A DNA stretch of 17,219 bases from Lachnospiraceae bacterium (GTDB lineage: Bacteria; Bacillota; Clostridia; Lachnospirales; Lachnospiraceae). The notes beneath the pieces were generated by a model, which saw nothing but the letters and a program-made list of their open reading frames with translations, did not search any database and was not told the origin of the DNA. The translations under genes were made by a program, and so were the position numbers. The stretch is from the NCBI GenBank assembly GCA_900770225.1, contig CAAGJU010000345.1, positions 1 through 17,219 of the forward strand. The letters run 5' to 3'. Positions 1-6,959 of the stretch are shown piece after piece (within the stretch, counting starts at the first letter, position 1; the number at the start of each line of letters is the position of its first letter).

Positions 1-45
1 AAGTCATCACCCACGTTGCACTTGTGCAAAAGTGGGTGAATGACT
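1..45. repeat. Long nested inverted repeat (hairpin) at the window's left edge
   Basis: Seen directly: AAGTCATCACCCAC at 1-14 is matched by GTGGGTGAATGACTT at 31-45, which is complementary except for one bulged base. The interior holds a second perfect stem, TTGCAC / GTGCAA, around a 2-base TT loop. There is no T-tract on either side, so it does not look like an ordinary intrinsic terminator. It is followed at once by more hairpins (55-142), so it may be one end of a larger structured element that continues outside the window. What it does is not known. Confidence 0.7.
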
Positions 46-54
46 TATTGACAC

Positions 55-142
55 GCCCCCTCAGCGAGGGCGTAGTGGGGCGAAGCCACATGAGAGCCCG
101 AGCTGAGGGAGGATCGCGGGAGCGCGTAGCGCGTAGCGATCC
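55..142. repeat. GC-rich multi-hairpin element
   Basis: Seen directly: CCCTCAGC (58-65) pairs perfectly with GCTGAGGG (102-109). Inside it GGGC (68-71) pairs with GCCC (96-99), with a small GGC-GAA-GCC hairpin (79-87) at the tip. A second unit has GGATCGC (111-117) pairing with GCGATCC (136-142), enclosing GCGC-GTA-GCGC (122-132). Nested perfect stems in a gene-free stretch suggest a folded RNA or an interspersed palindromic repeat. It resembles the foldback at 15378-15531 in carrying a GGCGAAGCC tip and a GGCGTAG motif. It matches no RNA family that I can name. Confidence 0.6.
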
Positions 143-364
143 GGTTATCATACTTATGACACCCACATCATTAGATGTAAGCTGAATATAGATGTTAGCA
201 CTGTATATAAGAAACGGTGACAGCTGTGTAGGCCGCCACCGTGTCTTTGTGTGCAAATGTCGCGCGATTTATCATCGCGAGCTGCGTCAGCGTATGCAGA
301 TTGTGTCATTGCAGGTCCGTTACATCGGGACTGAAACAGCCGGGTTAACTGACCAGGATCTGAA
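143..364. other. Intergenic stretch downstream of dapA, no gene recognised
   Basis: Short reading frames exist on both strands but none has a convincing ribosome binding site or a recognisable product. Small stems are visible: ACATC-ATTA-GATGT at 165-178 and CGCGAT-TTATC-ATCGCG at 263-279. Neither is followed by a T-run in the dapA direction, so no clear dapA terminator can be assigned here. The hairpin cluster further left could serve that purpose. Confidence 0.5.
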
Positions 365-1258
365 TCAGTCTGCAAGCTTGATACCAAAGTCGATCAGTGC
401 CTTGCGGAGAATCTCCTGATCCGCTTCACCCATTCCGTACAGCGGTCCGCGGAGCGGTCCTACGTTGAATCCCATCATGTTCATGGCTGTCTTGACGGGG
501 ATCGGGTTGACCTCGCAGAAGAGAGCACGGATCAGTTCCAGTGCCTTCAGCTGCATGCTGCAGCCTTTCTTCATGTCGCCGTTGAGCATGGAAGCGCACA
601 TGTCGTGCGTGTACTGCGGAGCGACATTCGAGAGAACGGAGATCACACCGAGGCCGCCGAGCGACATGATCGGAATGACCTGATCATCATTGCCGGAGTA
701 GAGCTCGATATCATCACCGCAGAGCTCCTTGACCTTTGCAATCTGAGAAATATCGCCGCTGGCTTCCTTGATTCCCCGTACATTCTCCGCATTGCGGCAG
801 AGGTATGCCGCTGTCTCGGGCTTGATGTTGCAGCCGGTGCGGGACGGCACGTTGTACATGATGATCGGCGTATGGATGGCATCCGAAATTTCGGTATAGT
901 GACGTTTCAGACCATCCTGTGTAGCCTTGTTATAATAAGGTGTGACAACAAGAACGGCATCTACACCGTAACTCTCAGCCTCTTTGGAAAGGTTGATGGC
1001 TGTATATGTGCTGTTGGAACCGGTTCCGGCGATCACCGGGATCCGATGATTTACCGTCTCAACGCAGTGCTTGACGACGGCCATGTGCTCCTCCTCGCTG
1101 AGCGTCGCGGATTCACCGGTCGTGCCGCAGATCACGATAGCGTCTGTACTGTGCGCAATCTGCCATTCAAGAATTTCATCAAGCTTGGCGTAATTCACTG
1201 TAAGGTCATCGTTCATGGGAGTGACGAGGGCTACAGCTGCACCTGTAAAAATGGACAT
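365..1258 (-). CDS. dapA: 4-hydroxy-tetrahydrodipicolinate synthase
   Basis: DapA condenses pyruvate with aspartate semialdehyde, the first committed step of the diaminopimelate/lysine branch in the cytosol. The 297-residue length is normal for a single TIM-barrel family member. Visible motifs are CGTTGES (44-50, with the Thr-Thr pair that orients the substrate), YNVPSRTG (135-142, with the catalytic Tyr and the Arg that binds the semialdehyde) and GIKEASGD (162-169), whose Lys164 is the Schiff-base lysine. The threonine pair and the Arg favour DapA over sialate-lyase relatives. The ATG at 1258 follows a strong AAGGAGGG ribosome site. A possible -10 (TATACT) lies just upstream but its -35 is poor, so I do not list a promoter. 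The gene is divergent from typA with 183 bp between the starts and appears monocistronic. Confidence 0.96.
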   Translation of the reverse strand: MSIFTGAAVALVTPMNDDLTVNYAKLDEILEWQIAHSTDAIVICGTTGESATLSEEEHMAVVKHCVETVNHRIPVIAGTGSNSTYTAINLSKEAESYGVDAVLVVTPYYNKATQDGLKRHYTEISDAIHTPIIMYNVPSRTGCNIKPETAAYLCRNAENVRGIKEASGDISQIAKVKELCGDDIELYSGNDDQVIPIMSLGGLGVISVLSNVAPQYTHDMCASMLNGDMKKGCSMQLKALELIRALFCEVNPIPVKTAMNMMGFNVGPLRGPLYGMGEADQEILRKALIDFGIKLAD

Positions 1259-1320
1259 GAAAATCCCTCCTTGAAGTTAGTATACATGTCTTTAGTTTAG
1301 CACGGAATCAGCATAAACTC

Positions 1321-1349
1321 TACACAAATAAAAATAATTGTGCTATAAT
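1321..1349 (+). promoter_or_regulatory. Extended -10 promoter for typA
   Basis: A perfect TATAAT at 1344-1349 is preceded by TG at the extended -10 position (TGCTATAAT). The hexamer 17 bp upstream, TACACA (1321-1326), is a weak -35, as is common with an extended -10. Transcription would start near 1356, giving a leader of about 85 nt before the typA ATG. Confidence 0.7.
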
Positions 1350-1381
1350 CACCGCGTTGTCAAAGAATAAACAATGCAGCA

Positions 1382-1402
1382 GTGCCGCGCTTCCGGCGGC
1401 AC
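1382..1402 (+). promoter_or_regulatory. GC-rich hairpin in the typA leader
   Basis: GTGCCGC (1382-1388) and GCGGCAC (1396-1402) form a perfect 7-bp stem around a 7-base loop, 40 bases before the typA start and outside its ribosome site. No T-tract follows, so it is not a terminator. It may stabilise the leader or respond to temperature; the second idea is speculation prompted by the known link between BipA and cold growth. Confidence 0.45.
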
Positions 1403-1441
1403 ACAGAGTATAACCGCTGTACAGTAAGAGAGGTAAGTACA

Positions 1442-3286
1442 ATGAAGATCACGAGGAATGATATCCGGAATGTTGCCATTATTGCCCATGTCGACCACGG
1501 CAAGACCACACTGGTCGACAAACTTCTGCGGCAGAGCGGAATCTTCCGCGATAACCAGGAAGTCCAGGATCGTGTCATGGATTCCGGCGATATCGAGAGG
1601 GAACGTGGTATTACCATCCTCTCTAAAAATACAGCTGTACATTATAAGAATACAAAGATCAACATCATCGACACCCCAGGCCATGCTGATTTTGGCGGCG
1701 AGGTAGAGCGTGTACTGAAGATGGTCAATGGTGTCATCCTGCTCGTGGACGCCTTTGAGGGCCCGATGCCCCAGACGCGTTTTGTTCTGCAGAAGGCACT
1801 TGCGCTCAATCTGAAGGTAGTCGTTGTGATCAATAAGGTAGACCGTCCGAATGCCCGTCCGACCGAAGTGGTCGATGAAGTTCTCGAGCTGCTGATGGAT
1901 CTGGGCGCAAATGATGAACAGCTTGACGCCCCTTTCCTCTATGCTTCTGCGAGAGACGGGTGGTGCACAAATGAGCTGGAGGACGAGAGAAAGGATATGA
2001 CACCTCTGTTTGAGGCGATCCTGAAATACATTCCGGCACCGGAAGGTGATCCGGATCTCGGTATTCAGATGCTGGTCAGCACGATCGACTACAACGAATA
2101 CGTCGGACGTATCGGCGTGGGCAAGATCGACAACGGTACCCTGAAGCTGAATCAGGAAGTCCTGCTGATGAATCACCATGATCCCGATAAGAGGGAGCGT
2201 GTAAAGATCAGCAAGATGTATGTGTTTGACGGTCTGAAGAGGATCGAGGTGGAGCAGGCCACGGTTGGTGAGATCGTCGCCGTATCGGGTATCGCCTCCA
2301 TTCATATCGGCGATACACTCTGTGACCCGGAGGATCCGAAGCCGATCCCGTTCCAGAAGATCGAGGAGCCGACGATTTCCATGAATTTCGTCGTCAACGA
2401 TTCACCGCTCGCGGGAACAGAGGGAACCTATGTGACATCACGTCATCTGCGCGATCGTCTCTATCGTGAGCTCAATACGGATGTCAGCCTCCGCGTGGAG
2501 GATACGGATTCCGCAGACTGCTTCAAGGTTTCCGGACGTGGCGAGCTGCATCTCTCCGTACTGATCGAGGAAATGCGCCGTGAGGGATATGAGTTCGCTG
2601 TCAGCAAGGCGGAAGTTATCTATAAATACGATGAAAACGGGAAGAAACTGGAGCCGGTTGAACTCGCCTACATCGATGTGCCGGAGGAATATTCCGGTTC
2701 TGTCATTCAGTCGCTTTCCGAGCGCAAGGGCGAGCTGATCAACATGACAGCGGGCAACGCCGGTGTCACCCGTCTGGAGTTCCGTGTTCCGTCCCGTGGA
2801 CTGATCGGTTTCCGTGGCGGTTTCATGACCATGACCAAGGGTACGGGTATCATCAATACGATTTTTGATGCGTATGAGCCGTACAAGGGAGATATCACCT
2901 TCCGCAAGACCGGATCGCTGATCGCTTTTGAGCCCGGCGTCTCTGTAACATACGGCCTGTTTGCAGCACAGCAGAGAGGCACACTCTTTATCGGACCCGG
3001 AGAAAAAGTATACAGCGGCATGATCGTGGGTTCTTCCTCCAAACCGGAAGATATCGAGCTGAACGTGTGCAAGACGAAGCATCTGACCAATACGCGTACG
3101 TCCTCGTCCGATGAGGCGCTCACGCTGACGCCGCCGCTCCGCCTGTCTCTGGAGCAGGCCCTGGAGTTCATCGACAGCGACGAGCTGCTCGAGGTAACGC
3201 CGAAGAGCCTCCGCATTCGTAAGAGAATTCTCGACTCCAGACTGAGAAAGCGCTCGGAGATCAGTGCCAAGAGCAAGAAGGGCTGA
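1442..3286 (+). CDS. typA: Ribosome-associated translational GTPase TypA/BipA
   Basis: TypA/BipA is an EF-G-like GTPase that binds the 70S ribosome and assists large-subunit assembly and stress or cold adaptation. The 614 residues match the family. All G motifs are present: P-loop AHVDHGKTT (15-23), switch I ERGIT (54-58), DTPGH (77-81), NKVD (131-134) and SAR (169-171). A beta-barrel domain, EF-G III/V-like domains and the BipA-specific C-terminal domain follow. The frame is open back to 1382, but the family N-terminus and the AGAGAGGT ribosome site select the ATG at 1442. The gene stands alone, facing prs across a strong terminator. Confidence 0.96.
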   Translation: MKITRNDIRNVAIIAHVDHGKTTLVDKLLRQSGIFRDNQEVQDRVMDSGDIERERGITILSKNTAVHYKNTKINIIDTPGHADFGGEVERVLKMVNGVILLVDAFEGPMPQTRFVLQKALALNLKVVVVINKVDRPNARPTEVVDEVLELLMDLGANDEQLDAPFLYASARDGWCTNELEDERKDMTPLFEAILKYIPAPEGDPDLGIQMLVSTIDYNEYVGRIGVGKIDNGTLKLNQEVLLMNHHDPDKRERVKISKMYVFDGLKRIEVEQATVGEIVAVSGIASIHIGDTLCDPEDPKPIPFQKIEEPTISMNFVVNDSPLAGTEGTYVTSRHLRDRLYRELNTDVSLRVEDTDSADCFKVSGRGELHLSVLIEEMRREGYEFAVSKAEVIYKYDENGKKLEPVELAYIDVPEEYSGSVIQSLSERKGELINMTAGNAGVTRLEFRVPSRGLIGFRGGFMTMTKGTGIINTIFDAYEPYKGDITFRKTGSLIAFEPGVSVTYGLFAAQQRGTLFIGPGEKVYSGMIVGSSSKPEDIELNVCKTKHLTNTRTSSSDEALTLTPPLRLSLEQALEFIDSDELLEVTPKSLRIRKRILDSRLRKRSEISAKSKKG

Positions 3287-3378
3287 ATCAGCTGAAAAGG
3301 CAGGAAGAGCCGCTGCATGCTGGCATGTCTGCGACGGAAGATAAAATACCCGGTAGTGATGCCGGGTGAATACACAGA

Positions 3379-3424
3379 GAACGACACCCCGATGTTACTG
3401 TTAACGTCGGGGTGTCGTTCTTTT
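3379..3424. terminator. Strong hairpin terminator between typA and prs
   Basis: GAACGACACCCCGA (3379-3392) and TCGGGGTGTCGTTC (3407-3420) form a perfect 14-bp stem followed by TTTT on the plus strand, an intrinsic terminator for typA. On the minus strand the stem comes about 12 bases after the prs stop and is followed by a less regular pyrimidine tract, so it may also terminate the murC-prs operon. A weaker stem, ACCCGG/CCGGGT (3348-3367), precedes it. Confidence 0.9.
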
Positions 3425-3431
3425 CCGCATT

Positions 3432-4619
3432 TTATATAGGCTCGTGGTTCTCGAATTTACGCAGAACTCTCTGGATTCTGTCGCGGGGATCGAGAAGAGA
3501 GCTGATGGATCCGTCGTGGTTCAGGGTGTCGATCAGGAGGGCGATATATTTGCTCATATCGCAGCTGATGTAATAAGGCTTCAGCAGCAGTTCCGGCTTC
3601 TGATATACCAGATTGGTCGTGACAAGCTTTGTGAACCAGCCTTTGGCGTAGGCTTCATCGAATTTTTTCAGTCCGTTGGTAAAAAGTCCGAAGGTGCAGC
3701 AGATGTAGATGTTCTTTGCGCCGCGTTCCTTCAGAAGGCGGGCGGTGTCGATCATGCTGCCGCCGGAAGAGATCATATCGTCGATGATGATGACATCTTT
3801 GCCGGTCACATCTGCGCCAAGAAATTCATGCGCAACGATCGGATTGTGGCCGTCTACGATCGTAGAATAATCTCTCCGCTTGTAGAACATACCCATGTCG
3901 ACGCCAAGGTTGTTGGCAATATAGATCGCACGCTCCATCGCGCCCTCGTCGGGGCTGATGCACATCAGATGGTCGGAATCAATCTTCATGTCCGGCTCCG
4001 CGTGCCGCAGGATATTTTTGATGAACTGATAGGAAGGACGGATCGTCTCAAAACCGTGGAGCGGAATGGAGTTCTGCACTCTCGGGTCATGCGCGTCGAA
4101 GGTGATGATGTTGTCGACGCCCATCTCCACAAGCTCCTGCAGGGCGATGGCACAGTCGAGCGATTCACGGCCGGTTCTGCGGTGCTGACGGCTCTCATAG
4201 AGGAAGGGCATGATGATGTTGATGCGGCGGGCATTGCCGGCGATCGCGGAGATCACGCGCTTGAGATCCTGATAATGGTCATCGGGGGACATATGGTTCG
4301 TAAAGCCGCACATGGAATATGTCAGCGAATAGTTGCAGACATCGACCATGAGGTAGATATCATCACCACGGACAGACTCACCGAGGACAGCCTTTGCCTC
4401 TCCGGAGCCGAATCGCGGCACATCCGTCGGGACGATATAGGAGCTTCTCGCATAACCGTCGAGTTTTCCGATCTCGCTTCCTGCCAGAGCGCGGCCTCTC
4501 CGCCAGCTGACGAGGTAGTCATCTACTTTTTTGCCGAGAGAAGCACAGCTCTGCAGCGGAATAATACCCAGACGACCAACCGGTTCAGCTTCATAATACT
4601 GGAATTTGTTGTCAGCCAT
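3432..4619 (-). CDS. prs: Ribose-phosphate pyrophosphokinase (PRPP synthetase), long divergent form
   Basis: The enzyme makes 5-phosphoribosyl-1-pyrophosphate from ribose-5-phosphate and ATP for nucleotide, histidine, tryptophan and NAD synthesis. At 395 residues it is well above the usual 310-320. Recognisable parts are GESVRG (80-85), SRQHRRTGRESLD (143-155, the ATP-site loop), FDAHDPRVQN (174-183, in place of the usual DLHA metal site), ISPDEGAMERA (221-231), KRR (247-249, catalytic flexible loop) and the PRPP loop IIIDDMISSGGS (277-288). Extra length lies mainly before residue 70 and between KRR and the PRPP loop. Its ATG (4617-4619) overlaps the upstream ATPase stop by 8 bases and has a strong TAGGAGG site inside that gene, implying translational coupling. 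It is the last gene of the operon. The assignment is firm at family level; activity of this form is inferred. Confidence 0.9.
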   Translation of the reverse strand: MADNKFQYYEAEPVGRLGIIPLQSCASLGKKVDDYLVSWRRGRALAGSEIGKLDGYARSSYIVPTDVPRFGSGEAKAVLGESVRGDDIYLMVDVCNYSLTYSMCGFTNHMSPDDHYQDLKRVISAIAGNARRINIIMPFLYESRQHRRTGRESLDCAIALQELVEMGVDNIITFDAHDPRVQNSIPLHGFETIRPSYQFIKNILRHAEPDMKIDSDHLMCISPDEGAMERAIYIANNLGVDMGMFYKRRDYSTIVDGHNPIVAHEFLGADVTGKDVIIIDDMISSGGSMIDTARLLKERGAKNIYICCTFGLFTNGLKKFDEAYAKGWFTKLVTTNLVYQKPELLLKPYYISCDMSKYIALLIDTLNHDGSISSLLDPRDRIQRVLRKFENHEPI

Positions 4620-5604
4620 TTCCGTTTCCTCCTAACTTTTGCTGTATCCGAAGATCGTTTCCGGACAGGTGTATCAGTTTATAGGAACCCATCATACGGG
4701 AAGCTGTCCTCTCTGAGAACGATTCACGGAATCCAGCGAGCGACAGATTGGTCGATATGACAGTGGATCGCCCGCTCAGAATACGTTCATTGATGATCTG
4801 AAAGATCTGGGAGCTGACGAAATTGTTGACGATCTCGGCGCCGAGATCATCGATGATCAGCAGATCCATGGAAAAAATATTGTCATGCGCTTCGCGCAGG
4901 CTGGTTTCCTGCTGAAAACGGTACTGCCCGAGCAGATCAGAGATCTCGTAGGATGCCATATAGAGGACGCTGAAGGACTTTTCCAGCAGTTCCCGGGCAA
5001 TGCAGTGCGTGAGGAAGGATTTCCCGACACCGACATCGCCGTAGAGCATCAGGTTTTCTCCGCTGGGAAAGTTCTGCGTAAAAGCGCGGCAGTCTTCGAA
5101 CGCTGCCCTTGCTTCATCCCGCGGCGTTCTGCCTGTGTTCGGATTGACGGTCGTGTTGTCATACAGATCCAGGCGGAACGTACTGAAATTTTCCCTGTCA
5201 AGGATATCGCCGAGGTGGGAGTCCCGGTAGAGGAGCTCGGATTCAAGCTTTCGGAAGCAGGAGCATTTCTTTCCGTTCACATAGCCGGTGTCATGACACT
5301 GCGGACAGACGTACACAGGTTCCAGATAGTCCGGCGGCCAGCCGTGAATCTGCAGAAGCGCGCGCCGCTCCTCTTTCAGATCACGGATCAGCGCGTCCAG
5401 GTCGATGTCACCGGCGTCCCGGCTGCCCAGCAGATGTCTGGCCTTCTGAATGCCGGCGTCGGCGATCTCATTGTTGATCTCCTGCAGTCTGGGTACGGCG
5501 GCAAAGGCTTCGTCACGCCGTCTGTCAGCCTCGTGTCTGTCACGGAGCTGCCGGTCGTTGTAGATCTGCATGATCATATCATATTGTTCATTCGTCAGAG
5601 CCAT
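4612..5604 (-). CDS. DnaI/DnaC-type AAA+ ATPase, putative replicative helicase loader
   Basis: Predicted to load the replicative DNA helicase in partnership with DnaD/DnaB-type primosome proteins. The 330-residue protein has a charged helical N-terminus, a zinc-type cluster CPQC...CSC (Cys 100, 103, 114, 116) and a C-terminal AAA+ domain. That domain has Walker A GDVGVGKS (189-196), Walker B LLIIDDLG (248-255), sensor-1 STN (284-286) and a candidate arginine finger in SERTASR (298-303, probably Arg299). The N-terminal zinc site fits clostridial helicase loaders better than IstB of insertion sequences, and no transposase is nearby. The ATG at 5604 follows GAGGAAATC. It lies 91 bp after the DnaD-family gene and overlaps prs by 8 bases, so it is clearly within the operon. 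Both dnaC and dnaI are used as symbols for this family, so I give none. Confidence 0.88.
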   Translation of the reverse strand: MALTNEQYDMIMQIYNDRQLRDRHEADRRRDEAFAAVPRLQEINNEIADAGIQKARHLLGSRDAGDIDLDALIRDLKEERRALLQIHGWPPDYLEPVYVCPQCHDTGYVNGKKCSCFRKLESELLYRDSHLGDILDRENFSTFRLDLYDNTTVNPNTGRTPRDEARAAFEDCRAFTQNFPSGENLMLYGDVGVGKSFLTHCIARELLEKSFSVLYMASYEISDLLGQYRFQQETSLREAHDNIFSMDLLIIDDLGAEIVNNFVSSQIFQIINERILSGRSTVISTNLSLAGFRESFSERTASRMMGSYKLIHLSGNDLRIQQKLGGNGNG

Positions 5605-5664
5605 ATGATTTCCTCGTCATGGGTTATAAGGACGTCAGCCATCTGTAAGGATGCCGGTAATCTG

Positions 5665-5691
5665 TCATGGCGCGACGTTTTCCAGCCATGA
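5665..5691. repeat. Intergenic hairpin between the DnaD-family and ATPase genes
   Basis: TCATGGC (5665-5671) and GCCATGA (5685-5691) are perfect inverted repeats around a 13-base loop, just after the DnaD-family stop codon. There is no T-run. It could be an mRNA processing or stability element within the operon; this is inference. Confidence 0.4.
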
Positions 5692-5695
5692 GTGA

Positions 5696-6781
5696 TCAGG
5701 AATTCCTGCGATCCGTCAGGGCCTGCTCCAGTTTGTCATAGTCGTAGTCGCGCTGATGAAAATTGGAATTAAAGCCGGTGCCTGCAGGCTTTTTGCTGTT
5801 GGCACGGCTGCTGTCTGTACTGCTCCTGCGCGGTGTAGTGGCGGGCGCATGCTCCGCCTCATACTTCTTAACTTCTTCCAGAGAATGGCAGCCTGCATTT
5901 TTCCAGTCCGAGAGAATTCTGTCGGCATAGGGGAAACTCGGCTGCGAGGTCTTGGCGATTGTGCGCTGCGCGGCCTCCGCGATCATCTCCATCGTGCTCC
6001 CGTACTCGTTCAGCCATTTGTCCATCTGCTGAATCTCACTGGGAATCGGGTTGCGGTTCCTGATGCCGAAGCAGCTGAAGATCTTGAAATATCTGCTCAG
6101 ATAGAGGTTGTTTTGATCCTTGGCCTCCTGCATCGTCCGGATGCCCGCATCGTTCCAGGCAAGGCCGACTTTTTCTATATAATTGAAATTTCTGTGGCCC
6201 CGTTCCACGCAGTATTCCACGAGGTAATCGATCAGATCCGGCGGAAAGTGCAGTACGTCGTAAAAATAAAGGATCCGCCGCATATCCGTGGATGTGAGCG
6301 GGCGGCCGATATATTTTTCCGTGACGAACAGGATCTGCCGGGCGTCTTCATCGTCTTTCAGGGCACGGGCCCGGGAAGTGGAGATCTGCGCAGTCTCATC
6401 CTGCTGTTTGTCTTCTTCCGCCTCGCTGTCTGCTGTCTCTGCATCCGGATCGGACTGCGTGACATGCAGGCTGTTGTTGACAGGGAGAAGCTCGATGCCT
6501 GCCAGCGTGCGGTTTTTGCCTGATCCTGTGTAGGAGAGCTTGAGGAGACCGGTGCGCTGCCAGTAATTCAGCGCGCGCTGGATATCCTTCTCTGTACAGG
6601 AAAAAACATCTGCCAGCGTGGACAGCGTGGGATCAGGCCCATCCTTGTGCACACAGCGGAGCAGATACAGGTAAATTTTTACAAATTCCCCGCTTGAACG
6701 GGGCATATAGTAATCGACAAAGTCGTCCGGGACGAGTGTGACGCCAGCCAGACGGCTGTCTCTGATCGTAAGCATTCCCAT
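5696..6781 (-). CDS. DnaD/DnaB2 domain protein, primosome component
   Basis: DnaD-family proteins remodel DNA and help recruit the helicase loader during replication initiation or restart. The 361-residue protein has a winged-helix-like N-terminus (about 1-100), an acidic low-complexity linker (about 108-145) and two DnaD/DnaB2 modules (about 145-220 and 228-305). Each module ends in the family's Y-x3-I-x3-W-type motif: FNYIEKVGLAW at 199-209 and FPYADRILSDW at 283-293. A Ser/Ala/Arg-rich tail ends with YDYDKLEQAL. The start at 6781 follows GGGGAG at proper spacing; Met3 (6775) is an alternative. It lies between murC and the loader ATPase, and the pairing of a DnaD-family gene with a loader supports a replication role. 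Confidence 0.88.
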   Translation of the reverse strand: MGMLTIRDSRLAGVTLVPDDFVDYYMPRSSGEFVKIYLYLLRCVHKDGPDPTLSTLADVFSCTEKDIQRALNYWQRTGLLKLSYTGSGKNRTLAGIELLPVNNSLHVTQSDPDAETADSEAEEDKQQDETAQISTSRARALKDDEDARQILFVTEKYIGRPLTSTDMRRILYFYDVLHFPPDLIDYLVEYCVERGHRNFNYIEKVGLAWNDAGIRTMQEAKDQNNLYLSRYFKIFSCFGIRNRNPIPSEIQQMDKWLNEYGSTMEMIAEAAQRTIAKTSQPSFPYADRILSDWKNAGCHSLEEVKKYEAEHAPATTPRRSSTDSSRANSKKPAGTGFNSNFHQRDYDYDKLEQALTDRRNS

Positions 6782-6847
6782 GGCATTCTCCCCTGATGAC
6801 TGCAGCCTTTATCTACTCCGCAGTTTCTCATGCGTTTGCAGAGTTTT

Positions 6848-6959
6848 GGAAAACAGCGTTCCTGTTATATGCCGGACAGATTTCCGGAAATAGCGTTACT
6901 GTTCTGTGCTCGGCAGATTTCCGGGAACAGTATCTCTGTCAGGCGTGCTGCGTATTGCC
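6848..6959. repeat. Degenerate tandem repeat (about 37 bp) across the murC 3' end
   Basis: Unit A (6848-6885) starts GGAAAACAGCGTTCCTGTT and ends CGGACAGATTTCC. Unit B (6886-6922) starts GGAAATAGCGTTACTGTT and ends TCGGCAGATTTCC. A third, more degenerate unit (6923-6959), starting GGGAACAGTATC, matches unit B at 21 of 37 positions and spans the murC stop codon (6939-6941). The murC-distal units look like copies of its 3' end lying in the murC-dnaD spacer. Confidence 0.65.

Noticed and set aside
3444..4760. A 438-codon open frame on the plus strand
   Set aside because: It lies opposite prs and the loader ATPase, which have clear motifs, ribosome sites and coupling; the plus-strand product has no recognisable domain. 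It is an antisense shadow.
4612..5604. IstB of an IS21-type insertion sequence
   Set aside because: There is no IstA transposase or terminal repeat, the protein has a helicase-loader-type N-terminal zinc site, and it is embedded beside a DnaD-family gene.
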